Positions 10,477 through 19,855 of a stretch of 64,000 nt of DNA are shown here, one piece after another (positions within the stretch are counted from its first letter, which is position 1; every line of letters begins with the position of its first letter). Made by a program: the position numbers and the translations under genes. This DNA is from an uncultured Ferrimonas sp. (GTDB taxonomy: Bacteria; Pseudomonadota; Gammaproteobacteria; Enterobacterales; Shewanellaceae). Location: contig NZ_CANLCI010000002.1 in NCBI RefSeq assembly GCF_947489035.1, forward strand, positions 1-64,000, written 5' to 3'. Below the pieces are notes generated by a model. That model worked only from the letters and a program-made list of their open reading frames with translations, made no database searches and was not told the origin of the DNA.

Positions 10477-12444
10477 ATGACCCTCTATAAGCAACTCTCC
10501 ACCTTTATCTTCTCCATCTTCGTGCTGGTGGCGGTTGGCTTGAGCTGGGGCCAGCTGAACGAAGCCCGAGGCTTTTTGTATCAACAGATGCAATCGGAGC
10601 TGAACAACTCCAGCCAAGCACTGACGCTGATGTTGCAGCCGTCGATGGAGCAAGCCGATAAGGTGGCCGCCGAAGCGCTGATCACCGCCATGTTTGAAGG
10701 CGGGCTCTATCAAAGCATCCGCTTAAAATGGCTGGCCGACGACAGCGAACAAACCTGGTACAACAACCACGTTGATGTGGCGGTGCCCAGCTGGTTTCGG
10801 CAGCTGCCCTTGTTTGAAACCCCCAGCCGCAACACCACCATCATCAGTGGCTGGCTGCAGCTGGGCGAGCTAGAGATTGTCGCCCACCCCGGTTATGGCT
10901 ACCGCCAGATCTGGCACAGTTTCATCACCAGTTTGATCATTATCTCGCTGATGTTGGTGCTGATGTTAACCCTCGCCAAGTGGGGCTTACGGCGCTTATT
11001 GGCGCCGCTGCAACAGGTTCAACAACGGGCCGAGCAGGTGGCCAAAAAGCAATTCAGTGCGCCGATGGTCGAACCCAAAACCGCCGAGCTGGCGCAGTTA
11101 GTACGCAGCATCAACTCGATGGAAAGCCAGCTGCAGCAACAGTTTGCTGCCCATAAAGAGCAGGTCAGCAGCTTGCAGCAATCGCTGCTGACCGACGCGG
11201 TCTCGAAGCTGCCAAATCGCCAGTACATCGTTAGCCGCTTAAGCAGCTGGCTGCAAGAGCCCAGCGATGGCGCCATCGCTCTGGTGCAGATCCCACTGCT
11301 GGAGCAAGTACGGCAGCAGTTTGGTTATCAGTTACGGGATGAATTGATCGGCCGCTTGGGCACCGAATTAGCAGAGCTTGGCAGCGGCTTTAACACCACC
11401 GCCAGCCGCATTAGCGCCCATGAATTTTTGTTGCTGGCACAGGATCTGGAGCCCACGCAGCAGCATCAATTAACGCAACAGCTGCAACAACTGCTGCGCC
11501 GTTTTGAGCAAAGCTGTGGGCTGGCCGAGCCACAACCTTGCGCCATCGGTGCCGTCAGTCGTCAGCAAGAACACGACAGCCAACAGCTGCTGGCCCAAGC
11601 CGACCAAGCGATGCGCCAAGCGCAGCTGCAAGACAAGCCGCTGTGCTGGTTTGCCCAGCTACAACAGCAACCTACCAGTGTCGAACAATGGCGCACCCTG
11701 CTGGACGATGGGTTGCAGCAGCGACTGGTGCTGTACCGTCAGCCGGTCTTAGATTGGCACAGCCAAACGCCACACCATTACGAACTGTTTGGTCGCATCC
11801 AGTACCAAGGGCAAGAATTTCACGCCGGGCAGTTCTTGCCATATTTGAATATGATCGATCGCGGTGAAGCCTTTGACCGCGCCTTGATTGAACAGGTGAT
11901 CAACACCAAGGCGCTGCGCCAAAGCGAGCAGCCACTGGCGATCAACCTCACCGCCGCCGCAGTGAACACCCCAAGCTTCCAGCTGTGGTTGATCGAACTC
12001 TTAAGCCAGCAGCGTTACCCGCTGCAGTTTGAAGTCAGCGAACAGCTCGCGGTCGGCGGCAGTGCCGCGCTAACTCAGTTACGACGACAGTTAGGTCAGC
12101 TGGGCTATGGCTTTGGCATCGATCACTTTGGTCGCGAGCTGGCGTCGCTGGATTACTTGCAGCAACTGAGCCCCGATTACGTGCGCTTGGATCACGCCTT
12201 TGTGGCCAACGACAACGAGCAAAACCGCCAGCTCAGCCGCGCCTTGTGCTTAACCGCCCAAGGCTTGCAGATCCAGGTGTACTTGGCTGGGGTGCAGATG
12301 CAGGAACAACTGGCGCCGTGGCAAGCGTTGCACCTCAGCGGTTATCAGGGCTTTATTCAGCCACCCAAGCGTTTGGAAGCGGCGCTTATTGCCGCAGAGC
12401 TGTCCCATCAAGGGGTGGCCGACAGCGAACACAACGGCCGTTAA
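10477..12444 (+). CDS. lapD: LapD-like c-di-GMP receptor (degenerate GGDEF-EAL)
   Basis: This 655-residue inner-membrane receptor binds c-di-GMP inside the cell and sequesters LapG outside. Order: membrane helix (about 7-25), a LapD/MoxY-type periplasmic domain to about 145, a second helix (ITSLIIISLMLVLMLTLA), HAMP, GGDEF-like and EAL-like domains. The GGDEF signature is ISAHEF near 312-317, and the EAL motif reads ELFGR near 435. Both are degenerate, so synthesis or hydrolysis of c-di-GMP is unlikely and binding alone is expected, as in LapD. AAGGA lies upstream of the ATG. It is the last gene of the cluster, followed by a strong terminator. Confidence 0.94.
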   Translation: MTLYKQLSTFIFSIFVLVAVGLSWGQLNEARGFLYQQMQSELNNSSQALTLMLQPSMEQADKVAAEALITAMFEGGLYQSIRLKWLADDSEQTWYNNHVDVAVPSWFRQLPLFETPSRNTTIISGWLQLGELEIVAHPGYGYRQIWHSFITSLIIISLMLVLMLTLAKWGLRRLLAPLQQVQQRAEQVAKKQFSAPMVEPKTAELAQLVRSINSMESQLQQQFAAHKEQVSSLQQSLLTDAVSKLPNRQYIVSRLSSWLQEPSDGAIALVQIPLLEQVRQQFGYQLRDELIGRLGTELAELGSGFNTTASRISAHEFLLLAQDLEPTQQHQLTQQLQQLLRRFEQSCGLAEPQPCAIGAVSRQQEHDSQQLLAQADQAMRQAQLQDKPLCWFAQLQQQPTSVEQWRTLLDDGLQQRLVLYRQPVLDWHSQTPHHYELFGRIQYQGQEFHAGQFLPYLNMIDRGEAFDRALIEQVINTKALRQSEQPLAINLTAAAVNTPSFQLWLIELLSQQRYPLQFEVSEQLAVGGSAALTQLRRQLGQLGYGFGIDHFGRELASLDYLQQLSPDYVRLDHAFVANDNEQNRQLSRALCLTAQGLQIQVYLAGVQMQEQLAPWQALHLSGYQGFIQPPKRLEAALIAAELSHQGVADSEHNGR

Positions 12445-12482
12445 CGCGGGCAAGCGCCCAAAATGCGCCTTGCCGCAGATGC

Positions 12483-12514
12483 AACAAAGCCGCTGTCGTA
12501 ACAGCGGCTTTGTT
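12483..12514 (+). terminator. Rho-independent terminator after lapD
   Basis: A perfect 14-bp stem (12483-12496 with 12501-12514) around a CGTA loop is followed by TTGTT. It lies 38 bases past the lapD stop and closes the adhesin operon. Confidence 0.85.
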
Positions 12515-12571
12515 GTTCTTTGGCTTGGCGGGATCCGCAAGGCCGATCGGGTTTGCCAAACTGCAGACGCG

Positions 12572-12598
12572 AAAAAGCCGCTCATTGAGCGGCTTTTT
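12572..12598 (-). terminator. Terminator of the tRNA operon
   Basis: The stem AAAAAGCCGCTC / GAGCGGCTTTTT is symmetrical, with A- and T-tracts on both sides, so it can act in either direction. It sits just past the 3' end of tRNA-His on the minus strand and also backs up the lapD terminator. Confidence 0.8.
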
Positions 12599-12606
12599 CT
12601 AAATAG

Positions 12607-12683
12607 TGGGGTGGCTAACGGGACTTGAACCCGCGACAACCGGAATCACAATCCGGGACTCTACCAACTGAGCTATAGCCACC
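12607..12683 (-). tRNA. tRNA-His (GTG anticodon)
   Basis: On the minus strand this reads as a full cloverleaf with acceptor GTGGCTA/TAGCCAC plus the extra 5' G (G-1) that marks tRNA-His. The D-loop contains AGCTCAGTTGGTAGAG, the anticodon loop holds TTGTGAT, and the T-arm contains GGTTCAAGTC. The 3' CCA is encoded. It is 37 bases downstream of tRNA-Arg on the same strand and probably shares its transcript. Confidence 0.96.
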
Positions 12684-12720
12684 ATCGAACTTTTTGTTAT
12701 CGAACCATCTAACGCGCAAA

Positions 12721-12797
12721 TGGCGCGCCCAGAGGGAGTCGAACCCCCGGCCTCACCCTCCGGAGGGGTGCGCTCTATCCAGCTGAGCTATGGGCGC
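12721..12797 (-). tRNA. tRNA-Arg (CCG anticodon)
   Basis: This is a cloverleaf on the minus strand. The acceptor is GCGCCCA/TGGGCGC with encoded CCA, and the D-loop contains AGCTCAGCTGGATAGAG. The anticodon stem-loop is CACCC-CTCCGGA-GGGTG, giving anticodon CCG, and the T-arm contains GGTTCGACTC. It is the first gene of a two-tRNA minus-strand operon. Confidence 0.96.
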
Positions 12798-12814
12798 GTT
12801 CCTTAACGGCGGCT

Positions 12815-12843
12815 ATAATACTCAGCCGCCCCTGCCACGTCTA
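12815..12843 (-). promoter_or_regulatory. Probable sigma-70 promoter of the tRNA operon
   Basis: On the minus strand TAGACG (12838-12843) and TATTAT (12815-12820) are 17 bases apart, 18 bases before the 5' end of tRNA-Arg. A GC-rich run (GCCGCCG) follows the -10, as in stringently controlled stable-RNA promoters. The match is to consensus only. Confidence 0.55.
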
Positions 12844-12981
12844 CGCCAAATCCAATAAATTTGACTGAATGAGCAATTTTTAACTAACCCGCGCAAACAA
12901 GCAACGACTTCCGTGGCCATTGTGCGGAATTTGCACCAATTATCAGCGCACAAACCGGTGCCAAGCGGAACCGCGCCCGAT

Positions 12982-14994
12982 TTACTTATTCAGCATCGCC
13001 CGCAACGCGGCAATGTTGGTTTTGCCTTTGCTGTTGCGCTGCTCGGCGGTGGCCGGGGCTTTGCGTTCTTCCCACTCCAAATCGTCTTGGGGCAGCTCCA
13101 GCAGAAAACGGCTTGGCTCGCATTTGATCTGCTCGCCATATTGGCGCCGCTCTTTGCACAGGGTGAACATCAGCTCCTGCTGGGCACGGGTAATGCCCAC
13201 GTAAGCTAAGCGGCGCTCCTCTTCCACGTTGCCTTCGTCGATGCTGGATTGGTGTGGCAGCAAGCCTTCTTCTGCCCCCACCAGAAACACATAGGGGAAC
13301 TCCAACCCTTTAGAGGCGTGCAAGGTCATCATCTGCACCTGATCCAGCTCCTCGTCCTCGTTAGAGCGCTCCATCATGTCGCGCAGGGTGAGCCGCGTGA
13401 CCACCTCTTTCAAGGTCATCGGCTCTTCCAGATCGTCGCCCTCCACCATGGCGGTGATCCACTTATACAGCTCCGAGACGTTTTTCATCCGCATCTCTGC
13501 CGCCTTGGGGCTGGGCGACGTGTCATAGAGGAAGTCTTCGTAGTTGATCTGCCGCACCATGTCCCGCAGCGCCGCAATGGTGTCACCGCGCTCGGCCCGA
13601 TCCCCCAGCTCCACCAACCAACGAGCAAAGATCATCGCCGTTTGTGCCGCTTGCGGTGGCAGCCGCTGTTCAATTTCAGGATCGAAACAGGCGGCAAACA
13701 GGCTGATCTGTTTGCGGTTAGCCAAGTGGCCAATTTTTTCCAAGGTGGCTGGGCCCATGCCCCGTTTCGGCACGTTGCAGATCCGCAAAAACGCGTTGTC
13801 GTCGTCGGGATTCACCAGCACCCGCAGGTACGCCATGATGTCTTTGATCTCGGCGCGGCTGAAGAAGCTGGTGCCGCCGGAGATTTTGTAAGGGATGCGG
13901 TTGGTCATCAGCGCTTTTTCAAACAGCCGCGACTGGTGATTGCCGCGATACAAGATGGCGTAATCTTTGTACTTGGCGTGGTTGATGAACTTATGCCGGA
14001 TCAAGGTGGCCACCACCCGCTCCGCTTCGTGATCGTCGTTGTTGGCGCTGATCACCTTAATCGACTCGCCGTACTGCAAGTTGGCGCGCAGGGTTTTGTC
14101 GTACACGTGGGGGTTGTTGTCGATCAGGATGTTGGCCGCTTTTAAGATGCGGCCACAGGAGCGGTAGTTCTCCTCCAGCTTGATCAGCTGCAACTGCGGG
14201 AAATCTTTGCCCAACAGCACCAAGTTTTGCGGCTTAGCCCCCCGCCAAGAGTAGATCGACTGATCGTCGTCCCCTACCACGGTAAAGCGGGCGCGCTCCC
14301 CCACCAGCAACTTAACCAGTTGATACTGACTGGTGTTGGTGTCTTGGTACTCATCCACCAGCAAGTAGCGGATGCGGTTTTGCCAGCGTTCGCGCACCTC
14401 TTGGTTTTGCGCCAACAGCAGCGTTGGCATCATGATCAAATCATCAAAATCCAAGGCGTTGTAAGCCACCATGTGCTCGCGATAACGGCTGTACATCTCA
14501 GCTTGTTCGCGCTCACCGGGATCCCGCGCCAAGGCGATGGCTTTATCCGGCATCACCAAATCGTTCTTCCACTGGCCAATGCGGCTGGTCAGTTGCTGCA
14601 GCAGGTCTTTGTCGTTGTCGTACTCATCTTCGGTCAGCTCCTTCAGCAGCGCCAACGAGTCTTGATCGTCAAACAACGAAAACCCCGGCTTGAGCCCCAA
14701 CACCTTGTGTTCACGGCGAATGATGTCCAGCCCCAAGGTGTGGAACGTCGAGATCCGCAGGCCCCGCGCTTCGCCCTTGCCCAAACTTTGAGCGATACGC
14801 TCGCGCATCTCCCGCGCCGCTTTGTTGGTAAAGGTCACCGCGGCAATGTGCCGTGCTTGGTAATCGCACTTTTGGATCAGGTAGGCGATTTTATTGATGA
14901 TCACTCGCGTTTTGCCCGAGCCAGCGCCAGCCAGCACCAAGCAAGGGCCTGACACATACGTAACCGCTTGCTGCTGAGCGGGATTGAGTTTCAT
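12982..14994 (-). CDS. rep: ATP-dependent DNA helicase Rep
   Basis: This 670-residue superfamily 1A 3'-5' helicase helps replication forks pass protein blocks. It opens with LNPAQQQAV and Walker A AGAGSGKT (22-29), and motif II is DEYQDTN. The run [21 protein letters not shown]-type and [16 protein letters not shown] identify Rep rather than UvrD or PcrA, and the length fits E. coli Rep (673). The start has AGGA eight bases upstream on the minus strand. It stands alone, divergent from ubiK. Confidence 0.95.
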   Translation of the reverse strand: MKLNPAQQQAVTYVSGPCLVLAGAGSGKTRVIINKIAYLIQKCDYQARHIAAVTFTNKAAREMRERIAQSLGKGEARGLRISTFHTLGLDIIRREHKVLGLKPGFSLFDDQDSLALLKELTEDEYDNDKDLLQQLTSRIGQWKNDLVMPDKAIALARDPGEREQAEMYSRYREHMVAYNALDFDDLIMMPTLLLAQNQEVRERWQNRIRYLLVDEYQDTNTSQYQLVKLLVGERARFTVVGDDDQSIYSWRGAKPQNLVLLGKDFPQLQLIKLEENYRSCGRILKAANILIDNNPHVYDKTLRANLQYGESIKVISANNDDHEAERVVATLIRHKFINHAKYKDYAILYRGNHQSRLFEKALMTNRIPYKISGGTSFFSRAEIKDIMAYLRVLVNPDDDNAFLRICNVPKRGMGPATLEKIGHLANRKQISLFAACFDPEIEQRLPPQAAQTAMIFARWLVELGDRAERGDTIAALRDMVRQINYEDFLYDTSPSPKAAEMRMKNVSELYKWITAMVEGDDLEEPMTLKEVVTRLTLRDMMERSNEDEELDQVQMMTLHASKGLEFPYVFLVGAEEGLLPHQSSIDEGNVEEERRLAYVGITRAQQELMFTLCKERRQYGEQIKCEPSRFLLELPQDDLEWEERKAPATAEQRNSKGKTNIAALRAMLNK

Positions 14995-15340
14995 CGACAG
15001 TTCCTACCTAATTGCCTGTTATCGGAGGCGCATTCTAGCGAAAAAAGCACTTTGGGCGCAGCCAAATGTTTGCCCGGCCATGCCAAGGCTCGGCGCGCCG
15101 CCCAAGCGCCGTCAGTTCAAGCCGCAGGCTGAGTATGGCTCAGTGCCGCCAACCCTTGAGCCACGGCCACGGTACAGCACGTTCGCCGCGGCCCAATAGC
15201 GAGCCCGCCAAGGGCTAAGTTAGCAGCCCAAAGCATTGGAAACGACTGACTTATTCCGCGATGTGCTCGGCACAGATTGCAGCTCATCTCGGCGCAGCAA
15301 GTCTGCTACCATAGCCAAAACATCACTGTGAGATTGAACC
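14995..15340. other. Intergenic region between divergent rep and ubiK
   Basis: These 346 bases hold no convincing gene; one 71-codon open frame has neither a ribosome site nor protein-like composition. The right end carries an extended -10 element for ubiK. The left end must contain the rep promoter, which I could not place. Confidence 0.6.
15304..15312 (+). promoter_or_regulatory. Possible extended -10 promoter for ubiK
   Basis: TGCTACCAT matches the TGnTATAAT extended -10 form and lies about 29 bases before the ubiK ATG. No good -35 is seen at normal spacing. Confidence 0.4.
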
Positions 15341-15580
15341 ATGTTACCTCCACAAAAACTGGAACAGCTGGCCCGTCAATTGGCCGACAACCTGCCACCG
15401 GGCCTCAAAGCCGGTGCCGATGATTTTGAACACAAGGCGCGCACGCTGCTGCAAGGCCAACTGATGAAGTTGGATCTGGTTAGCCGCGAAGAGTTCGATC
15501 GCCAAACCGCGGTGCTGGCCAAAACCCGCGCCATGGTGGAACGCTTAGAAGCCCGCTTAAACGAGCTGGAAAACAAGTAA
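15341..15580 (+). CDS. ubiK: Ubiquinone biosynthesis accessory factor UbiK
   Basis: This 79-residue protein is of the BMFP/YqiC family. UbiK assists the aerobic Ubi enzyme complex and is an amphipathic coiled-coil trimer. The opening LPPQKLEQLARQLADNLP, the middle DLVSREEFDRQ and the C-terminal coiled coil with Leu/Glu heptads (ARLNELE) are the family pattern, and the length is normal. A GNAT gene follows four bases later and may be co-transcribed. Confidence 0.92.
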   Translation: MLPPQKLEQLARQLADNLPPGLKAGADDFEHKARTLLQGQLMKLDLVSREEFDRQTAVLAKTRAMVERLEARLNELENK

Positions 15581-15584
15581 GCTG

Positions 15585-16034
15585 ATGGCGTGCTGGCAGC
15601 GCGAGGGCTATCGAGTCAGCACCGATCCCGCCGAGCTGGATCGCGCCATGGTGCACCGCTTTTTAAGCCAAGAGGCTTACTGGTGCCAAGGGATCTCGGC
15701 CGCGGTGGTGGATCGAGCCATCGACCACTCATTGTGCTTTGGCTTGTATCAGCAGCAACGTCAGCTGGGGTTTGCTCGGCTGATCACCGATCACGCCACC
15801 TTCGCTTATTTGGCCGATGTGTTTGTGTTGCCCCATTGCCGGGGCCACGGGTTAGGCCGCTGGTTGCTGCAATGCGTACACGCTTACCCTGGGGTGGATC
15901 AATTGCGGCGGCTGTTGTTGGTGACCGCCGATGCTCATCGGCTCTACCACCCCCACGGTTACCAAGCGCCGGATCAGCCCGAGCGAATATTGACCCGTCA
16001 TCGCACCAACGCCTATCGCCCCAAAACGCCATAA
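15585..16034 (+). CDS. GNAT-family N-acetyltransferase
   Basis: The product is a 149-residue single-domain GNAT protein. Acetyl-CoA binding is shown by motif A: DVFVLPHCRGHGLGRWLL contains the RGxGLG pyrophosphate loop after a beta-4 strand (ATFAYLADVFVL). YHPHGYQ near the end resembles the motif B region with its Tyr general acid. The substrate cannot be told from sequence. It begins four bases after ubiK with a weak ribosome site, so coupling to ubiK is likely. Confidence 0.88.
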   Translation: MACWQREGYRVSTDPAELDRAMVHRFLSQEAYWCQGISAAVVDRAIDHSLCFGLYQQQRQLGFARLITDHATFAYLADVFVLPHCRGHGLGRWLLQCVHAYPGVDQLRRLLLVTADAHRLYHPHGYQAPDQPERILTRHRTNAYRPKTP

Positions 16035-16042
16035 GCGTCACC

Positions 16043-16075
16043 GGCAGTCGGCAGTCGGCAGTCGGCAGTCGGCAG
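16043..16075. repeat. Heptanucleotide tandem repeat (GGCAGTC)x4.7
   Basis: There are four perfect copies of GGCAGTC followed by GGCAG, starting nine bases after the GNAT stop and before the shared terminator. The unit length makes slippage possible, but it lies outside any reading frame. Confidence 0.9.
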
Positions 16076-16110
16076 GCACCACCGCAGAAAAGGGCGAGCA
16101 CCCAGTCAAA

Positions 16111-16140
16111 AAAAACGGCGTCCAAATGGACGCCGTTTTT
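16111..16140. terminator. Bidirectional terminator between GNAT gene and betT
   Basis: AAAAACGGCGTCC / GGACGCCGTTTTT form a perfect 13-bp stem with an AAAT loop, with A- and T-tracts on both flanks. It serves two converging genes. Confidence 0.88.
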
Positions 16141-16155
16141 GTTGCTTAAGCGCTG

Positions 16156-18141
16156 TTAATCTTCGCGCACAAGGTGCAAGAAGTGCAGGTGCTTTTCGTA
16201 CTGATCAAGAATGTCACCCAGTACCTGCTCACGGCTCCAGCCCATGATGTCGTAATCCTGACCGCCTTCGGTCAAGTGCACTTCAGCACGGAAATATTTG
16301 CTGGCGTCGTCGTCGCTGGTGTCGCCCATCACAAAGGCGGGACGCACGTACGGACGCGGGCGTACTTGGTATTCAAAGTCGTGCTCATCGCCAAGGGCAA
16401 CGCGCAGGGCAATCCAGTTGCGATCGCTGTTCGACTTCACTTCCACGTCAACGCCCTGCTTACGCAGTTCGGTGGCCACCATCTCCATCGCGCCATTGAT
16501 GGTTTCATCAATAAAGCGGTTCACGTGGCCACGACGCGGGAACTGCATCATGTTACGTAAGCGACGTTCCCACGGCACTGGGTTACGGGTAACCCGTGGC
16601 GCCAAGTTGGTTTGCTGCAGACTGTCTTTCTTCTGCACATCCACCTGCAACGCCTTTATCAAGCCGTAACTGGCGGTCAGCAGCACAATCGAGAACGGCA
16701 AGGCGCTGGCGATGGTGGCGGTTTGCAGCGCCGATAAGCCACCGGCCATCAGCAGCACCACGGCCACTAAACCGATGGAAGCGGCCCAGTAAATGCGCTG
16801 CCACAGTGGGGTTTTGTCGTTACCGCCAGAGGCCAGCATATCGACAACCATCGAACCGGAATCCGCCGAAGTAACGAAGAACACCACCACCATCAACATC
16901 GCAATGGTCGACAGCACTTCAGAGAACGGGAACTGCTCTAGGAACACAAACAGTGCCAGCGACGCATCTTGGCTGATCGCCTCTGAAATGGTGGTTAAGC
17001 CTTGGTGGTAGATCATCTCGATGGCGCTGTTACCAAACACGGTCATCCACGCCAGGGTGAAACCGGCTGGCACAAACAATACCCCAGACACGAATTCACG
17101 GATGGTACGACCGCGAGAGATGCGCGCAATGAACATGCCCACGAATGGGGACCAAGAGATCCACCAACCCCAGTACAGCAAGGTCCAGCCGCCCAGCCAC
17201 GTTTTTGGCTCGTAGGCGTACAGGTTAAAGGTTTTCTCGACGATGTCGCCGATGTAGCTACCGGTGTTTTGCACAAACGCTTGCAACAGCAGTACCGTTG
17301 GCCCCATCACCAAGATCAGCGCCATCAACAGCAGCGCCAAGCCTAAGTTCAGTTCCGACAACCGACGAATGCCTTTGTCCAAGCCCGACACCACCGACAG
17401 CGTTGCCAGCGCGGTAATGCCGATGATCAGCATCACCTGAGTATCGGTGCCCACGGCAACATCAAACAGGTAGTTCAGACCCGCATTGACCTGCAACACG
17501 CCGTAACCCAGCGAGGTGGCCACACCAAACACGGTCCCCAAGATGGCAAAGATGTCCACCGCGTGACCAGCCCAACCGTAGATGCGGTCGCCAATCAGTG
17601 GGTAAAGCGCCGAACGCAGGGTTAATGGCAAGCCGTGGCGGTAACAGAAGAACGCCAAGATCAGCGCCACAATGGCGTAGATAGCCCAGGCGTGCAGACC
17701 CCAGTGGAAGAAGGTTAACTTCATCGCTTCGCGGGCGGCTTCAATGGTGCCAGAGTCGCCCACAGGTGGGCTCATAAAGTGCATCACTGGCTCGGCCACG
17801 CCGAAGAACATCAAGCCGATGCCCATGCCGGCAGAGAACAACATGGCGAACCACGAGCCATAACTGAAATCAGGATCCGCGTGATCCGGGCCTAATTTAA
17901 TCTCGCCATAACGTGACAAACCAAGGTATGCCACCAACATCAGTATCAATGCCACTGCTAGGACATAGAACCAACCGGCATTGGTAATAATGCTGCTTTG
18001 TAATTCGGAGATCTGTGACGCCGCCACATCAGGAAAAAGGGCGGTATAGCCAACAATGGCCAAGATAAGTGCGGTAGCACCGCAAAAAACGGGAAGGTTT
18101 AACACATGTTTCTTTTGTGGAGATGCTGGCGCATCACTCAT
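16156..18141 (-). CDS. betT: BCCT-family choline/betaine transporter (BetT-like)
   Basis: This is a 661-residue secondary transporter with 12 predicted membrane helices. The BCCT signature region WTLLYWGWWISWSPFVGMF is visible, as are GMGIGLMFFGVAEP and a long hydrophilic C-terminal domain ending in YDIMGWSREQVLGD and DQYEKHLHFLHL. That C-terminus is typical of BetT, the proton-driven choline carrier whose tail senses osmolarity. I placed the start at 18141 because GGAGG lies five bases upstream; the open frame extends 48 codons further without a ribosome site. No betaine-synthesis genes are nearby, so the substrate could be choline or another betaine. Confidence 0.9.
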   Translation of the reverse strand: MSDAPASPQKKHVLNLPVFCGATALILAIVGYTALFPDVAASQISELQSSIITNAGWFYVLAVALILMLVAYLGLSRYGEIKLGPDHADPDFSYGSWFAMLFSAGMGIGLMFFGVAEPVMHFMSPPVGDSGTIEAAREAMKLTFFHWGLHAWAIYAIVALILAFFCYRHGLPLTLRSALYPLIGDRIYGWAGHAVDIFAILGTVFGVATSLGYGVLQVNAGLNYLFDVAVGTDTQVMLIIGITALATLSVVSGLDKGIRRLSELNLGLALLLMALILVMGPTVLLLQAFVQNTGSYIGDIVEKTFNLYAYEPKTWLGGWTLLYWGWWISWSPFVGMFIARISRGRTIREFVSGVLFVPAGFTLAWMTVFGNSAIEMIYHQGLTTISEAISQDASLALFVFLEQFPFSEVLSTIAMLMVVVFFVTSADSGSMVVDMLASGGNDKTPLWQRIYWAASIGLVAVVLLMAGGLSALQTATIASALPFSIVLLTASYGLIKALQVDVQKKDSLQQTNLAPRVTRNPVPWERRLRNMMQFPRRGHVNRFIDETINGAMEMVATELRKQGVDVEVKSNSDRNWIALRVALGDEHDFEYQVRPRPYVRPAFVMGDTSDDDASKYFRAEVHLTEGGQDYDIMGWSREQVLGDILDQYEKHLHFLHLVRED

Positions 18142-18359
18142 AGATCCTCCATAGCCGAACAACGCTGTACCACTAGGTTCAGCAACGACTTTGGTTAATG
18201 TTGTCTCATTTTTAGCGCCAATGGATCCGCCAAAGATGAGGGTAAAGGCAGTGGCAAAACAACAATTTGCCAAAACAACCAGCACACAACTTTAACTAAA
18301 GCCGCCCGAACAGTACAGCCGCCTTCGAGTGCAATGTGACAAAGCATACGCCAGAGGCG

Positions 18360-19172
18360 CTATTCTCGCCCCTTTAACCAGCTTGGTTCGCTCACCAGCC
18401 CCACCACCTGATCGGCGGCAAAATCTGGGGCGTAATCATCCAACTTGAGCGTGATCTCGCCTCGTTCCGCATTAAAAGCCACCACGGTGCCGATCCCCCG
18501 TCGCCGCGGCAACAGGTGATCCACCTGCTGGGCACTGCCACACATCTCTACTCGCCCTGGAGTCATCACCACAATGGGCTCACACAGATGCAGGGTTTCC
18601 GCCACGCTATGGCTGATGAAGATAATAGGTAAGTTGCGACTCACCCGCTGTAAGAATGCCAAGATCCGTTGGCGTGAATCCACATCCAGCGCCGCCAATG
18701 GCTCATCCATTAACAGCAACCGCGGCGCCGCGATCAGTGCCCGTGCAATCGCCACCCGTTGCCGCTGCCCCGCCGACAACGACGGCGCCGGTTGTTCCAG
18801 CAGTTCCGCAAACTCACATTCGTTGGCCAGCTCATCAATGCCAAACAGCGGCTTTTGCGCTTGCCGTAACGCCAATTGCAGGTTTTGCCGCACCGTAAGG
18901 TGGGGGAACAAGCGGCTGTCTTGAAACACCATGCCGATGTTGCGTTTGTCCGCCGCCACAAAAATCTTGTTGTTGCTGTCTTGCAGCACCTCATCGCCCA
19001 GCACAATGGTGCCTTGCAAGCCATCTTCCAAGCCGCAGATGGCACGCAGGATGCTGGTTTTGCCCACCCCAGAGGAACCGAAGATGCCGATGGCGCCCGC
19101 CAGCTGCAGATCCAACTCAAAATTAAACACGAAGTCGCCAAGGCGACCGTGCAGATCAATGTGTAAGCTCAC
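18360..19172 (-). CDS. modC: Molybdate ABC transporter ATPase ModC, short form
   Basis: This ATPase of molybdate import has about 270 residues. Visible are Walker A (GSSGVGKT), Q-loop FQDSRLFPHLTV, signature LSAGQRQRVAIARAL and Walker B LLLMDEPLAALD. The start is read as a GTG overlapping the modB stop (GATGTGA), after a G-rich run; a TTG four codons earlier is possible. E. coli ModC has about 352 residues with a C-terminal Mop/TOBE pair. Here only about 50 residues follow the ATPase core, so the regulatory molybdate-binding domain is mostly missing. modA is about 9 kb away. Confidence 0.9.
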   Translation of the reverse strand: MSLHIDLHGRLGDFVFNFELDLQLAGAIGIFGSSGVGKTSILRAICGLEDGLQGTIVLGDEVLQDSNNKIFVAADKRNIGMVFQDSRLFPHLTVRQNLQLALRQAQKPLFGIDELANECEFAELLEQPAPSLSAGQRQRVAIARALIAAPRLLLMDEPLAALDVDSRQRILAFLQRVSRNLPIIFISHSVAETLHLCEPIVVMTPGRVEMCGSAQQVDHLLPRRRGIGTVVAFNAERGEITLKLDDYAPDFAADQVVGLVSEPSWLKGRE

Positions 19173-19855
19173 ATCGCCCCCCAACTGCGGCGGCGTCGAT
19201 CCATGCCCACATACAGAAACAGCAGCATCGTCAGCGACATCAACAGCAAGCCCCCCGCCAGCACATGGGCGCTGGCGTAATCCAGCGCCTCCACGTGTTC
19301 AAACAGGGTAATGGCGATCACTTGGGTTTCGCCGGGTATGTTGCCGCCGATCATCAACACCACCCCAAATTCCCCCAAGGTATGGGCGAACCCCAGCAGC
19401 CCCGCCAGCACAAAGCTGTGGCGGGTCATCGGAAACACCACATGATGAAAACGTTGGTATTTGTTCATGCCCAAGGTGGCGGCGGCTTCCAGTTCGCCTT
19501 TGCCTAAGGTGGCAAAACTGGATTGCAGCGGCTGCACCACAAACGGCAGCGAATAGATCATCGAGCCGATCACCAGCCCAGCGAAAGAGAACGCCAAAGT
19601 CGAGCCGGTTAACTGCTGATAAAACGCCCCCGGCGCGTACAGCGGCGAGAACAGCAACAGCAAGTAAAAACCCAGTACCGTTGGCGGCAGGATCAGCGGC
19701 AGCGACACCAGCGCTTCAACCAGCGGTCGATAGCGAGCACGACTGTGGGCCAACCACCACGCCAACGGCGGCGTTACCAACAGCAGCAAGCCAGTGCTAA
19801 TGGCGGCCAGTTTCAAGGTAACGAATAACGCTTCAAAATCGGAGGAGCTCAACAT
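19169..19855 (-). CDS. modB: Molybdate ABC transporter permease ModB
   Basis: A 228-residue inner-membrane permease with five or so helices. The ABC permease EAA-loop region is ELEAAATLGMNKYQRFHHVVFP, and TLGEFGVVLMIGGNIPG is the usual ModB end motif. I chose the ATG at 19855 over the far 5' one because it gives the family length (E. coli 229) and begins right before the first helix. The ribosome site is weak either way. It overlaps modC and works with the ModA encoded beyond the dms genes to supply molybdenum for DmsA. Confidence 0.92.
   Translation of the reverse strand: MLSSSDFEALFVTLKLAAISTGLLLLVTPPLAWWLAHSRARYRPLVEALVSLPLILPPTVLGFYLLLLFSPLYAPGAFYQQLTGSTLAFSFAGLVIGSMIYSLPFVVQPLQSSFATLGKGELEAAATLGMNKYQRFHHVVFPMTRHSFVLAGLLGFAHTLGEFGVVLMIGGNIPGETQVIAITLFEHVEALDYASAHVLAGGLLLMSLTMLLFLYVGMDRRRRSWGAM

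Noticed and set aside
13249-14145. 298-codon plus-strand frame opposite rep
   Set aside because: Fully antisense to a highly conserved helicase; His/Gln/Val-rich shadow composition.
16043-16075. Possible CRISPR-like array
   Set aside because: Contiguous heptamers without spacers; no cas genes in the window.
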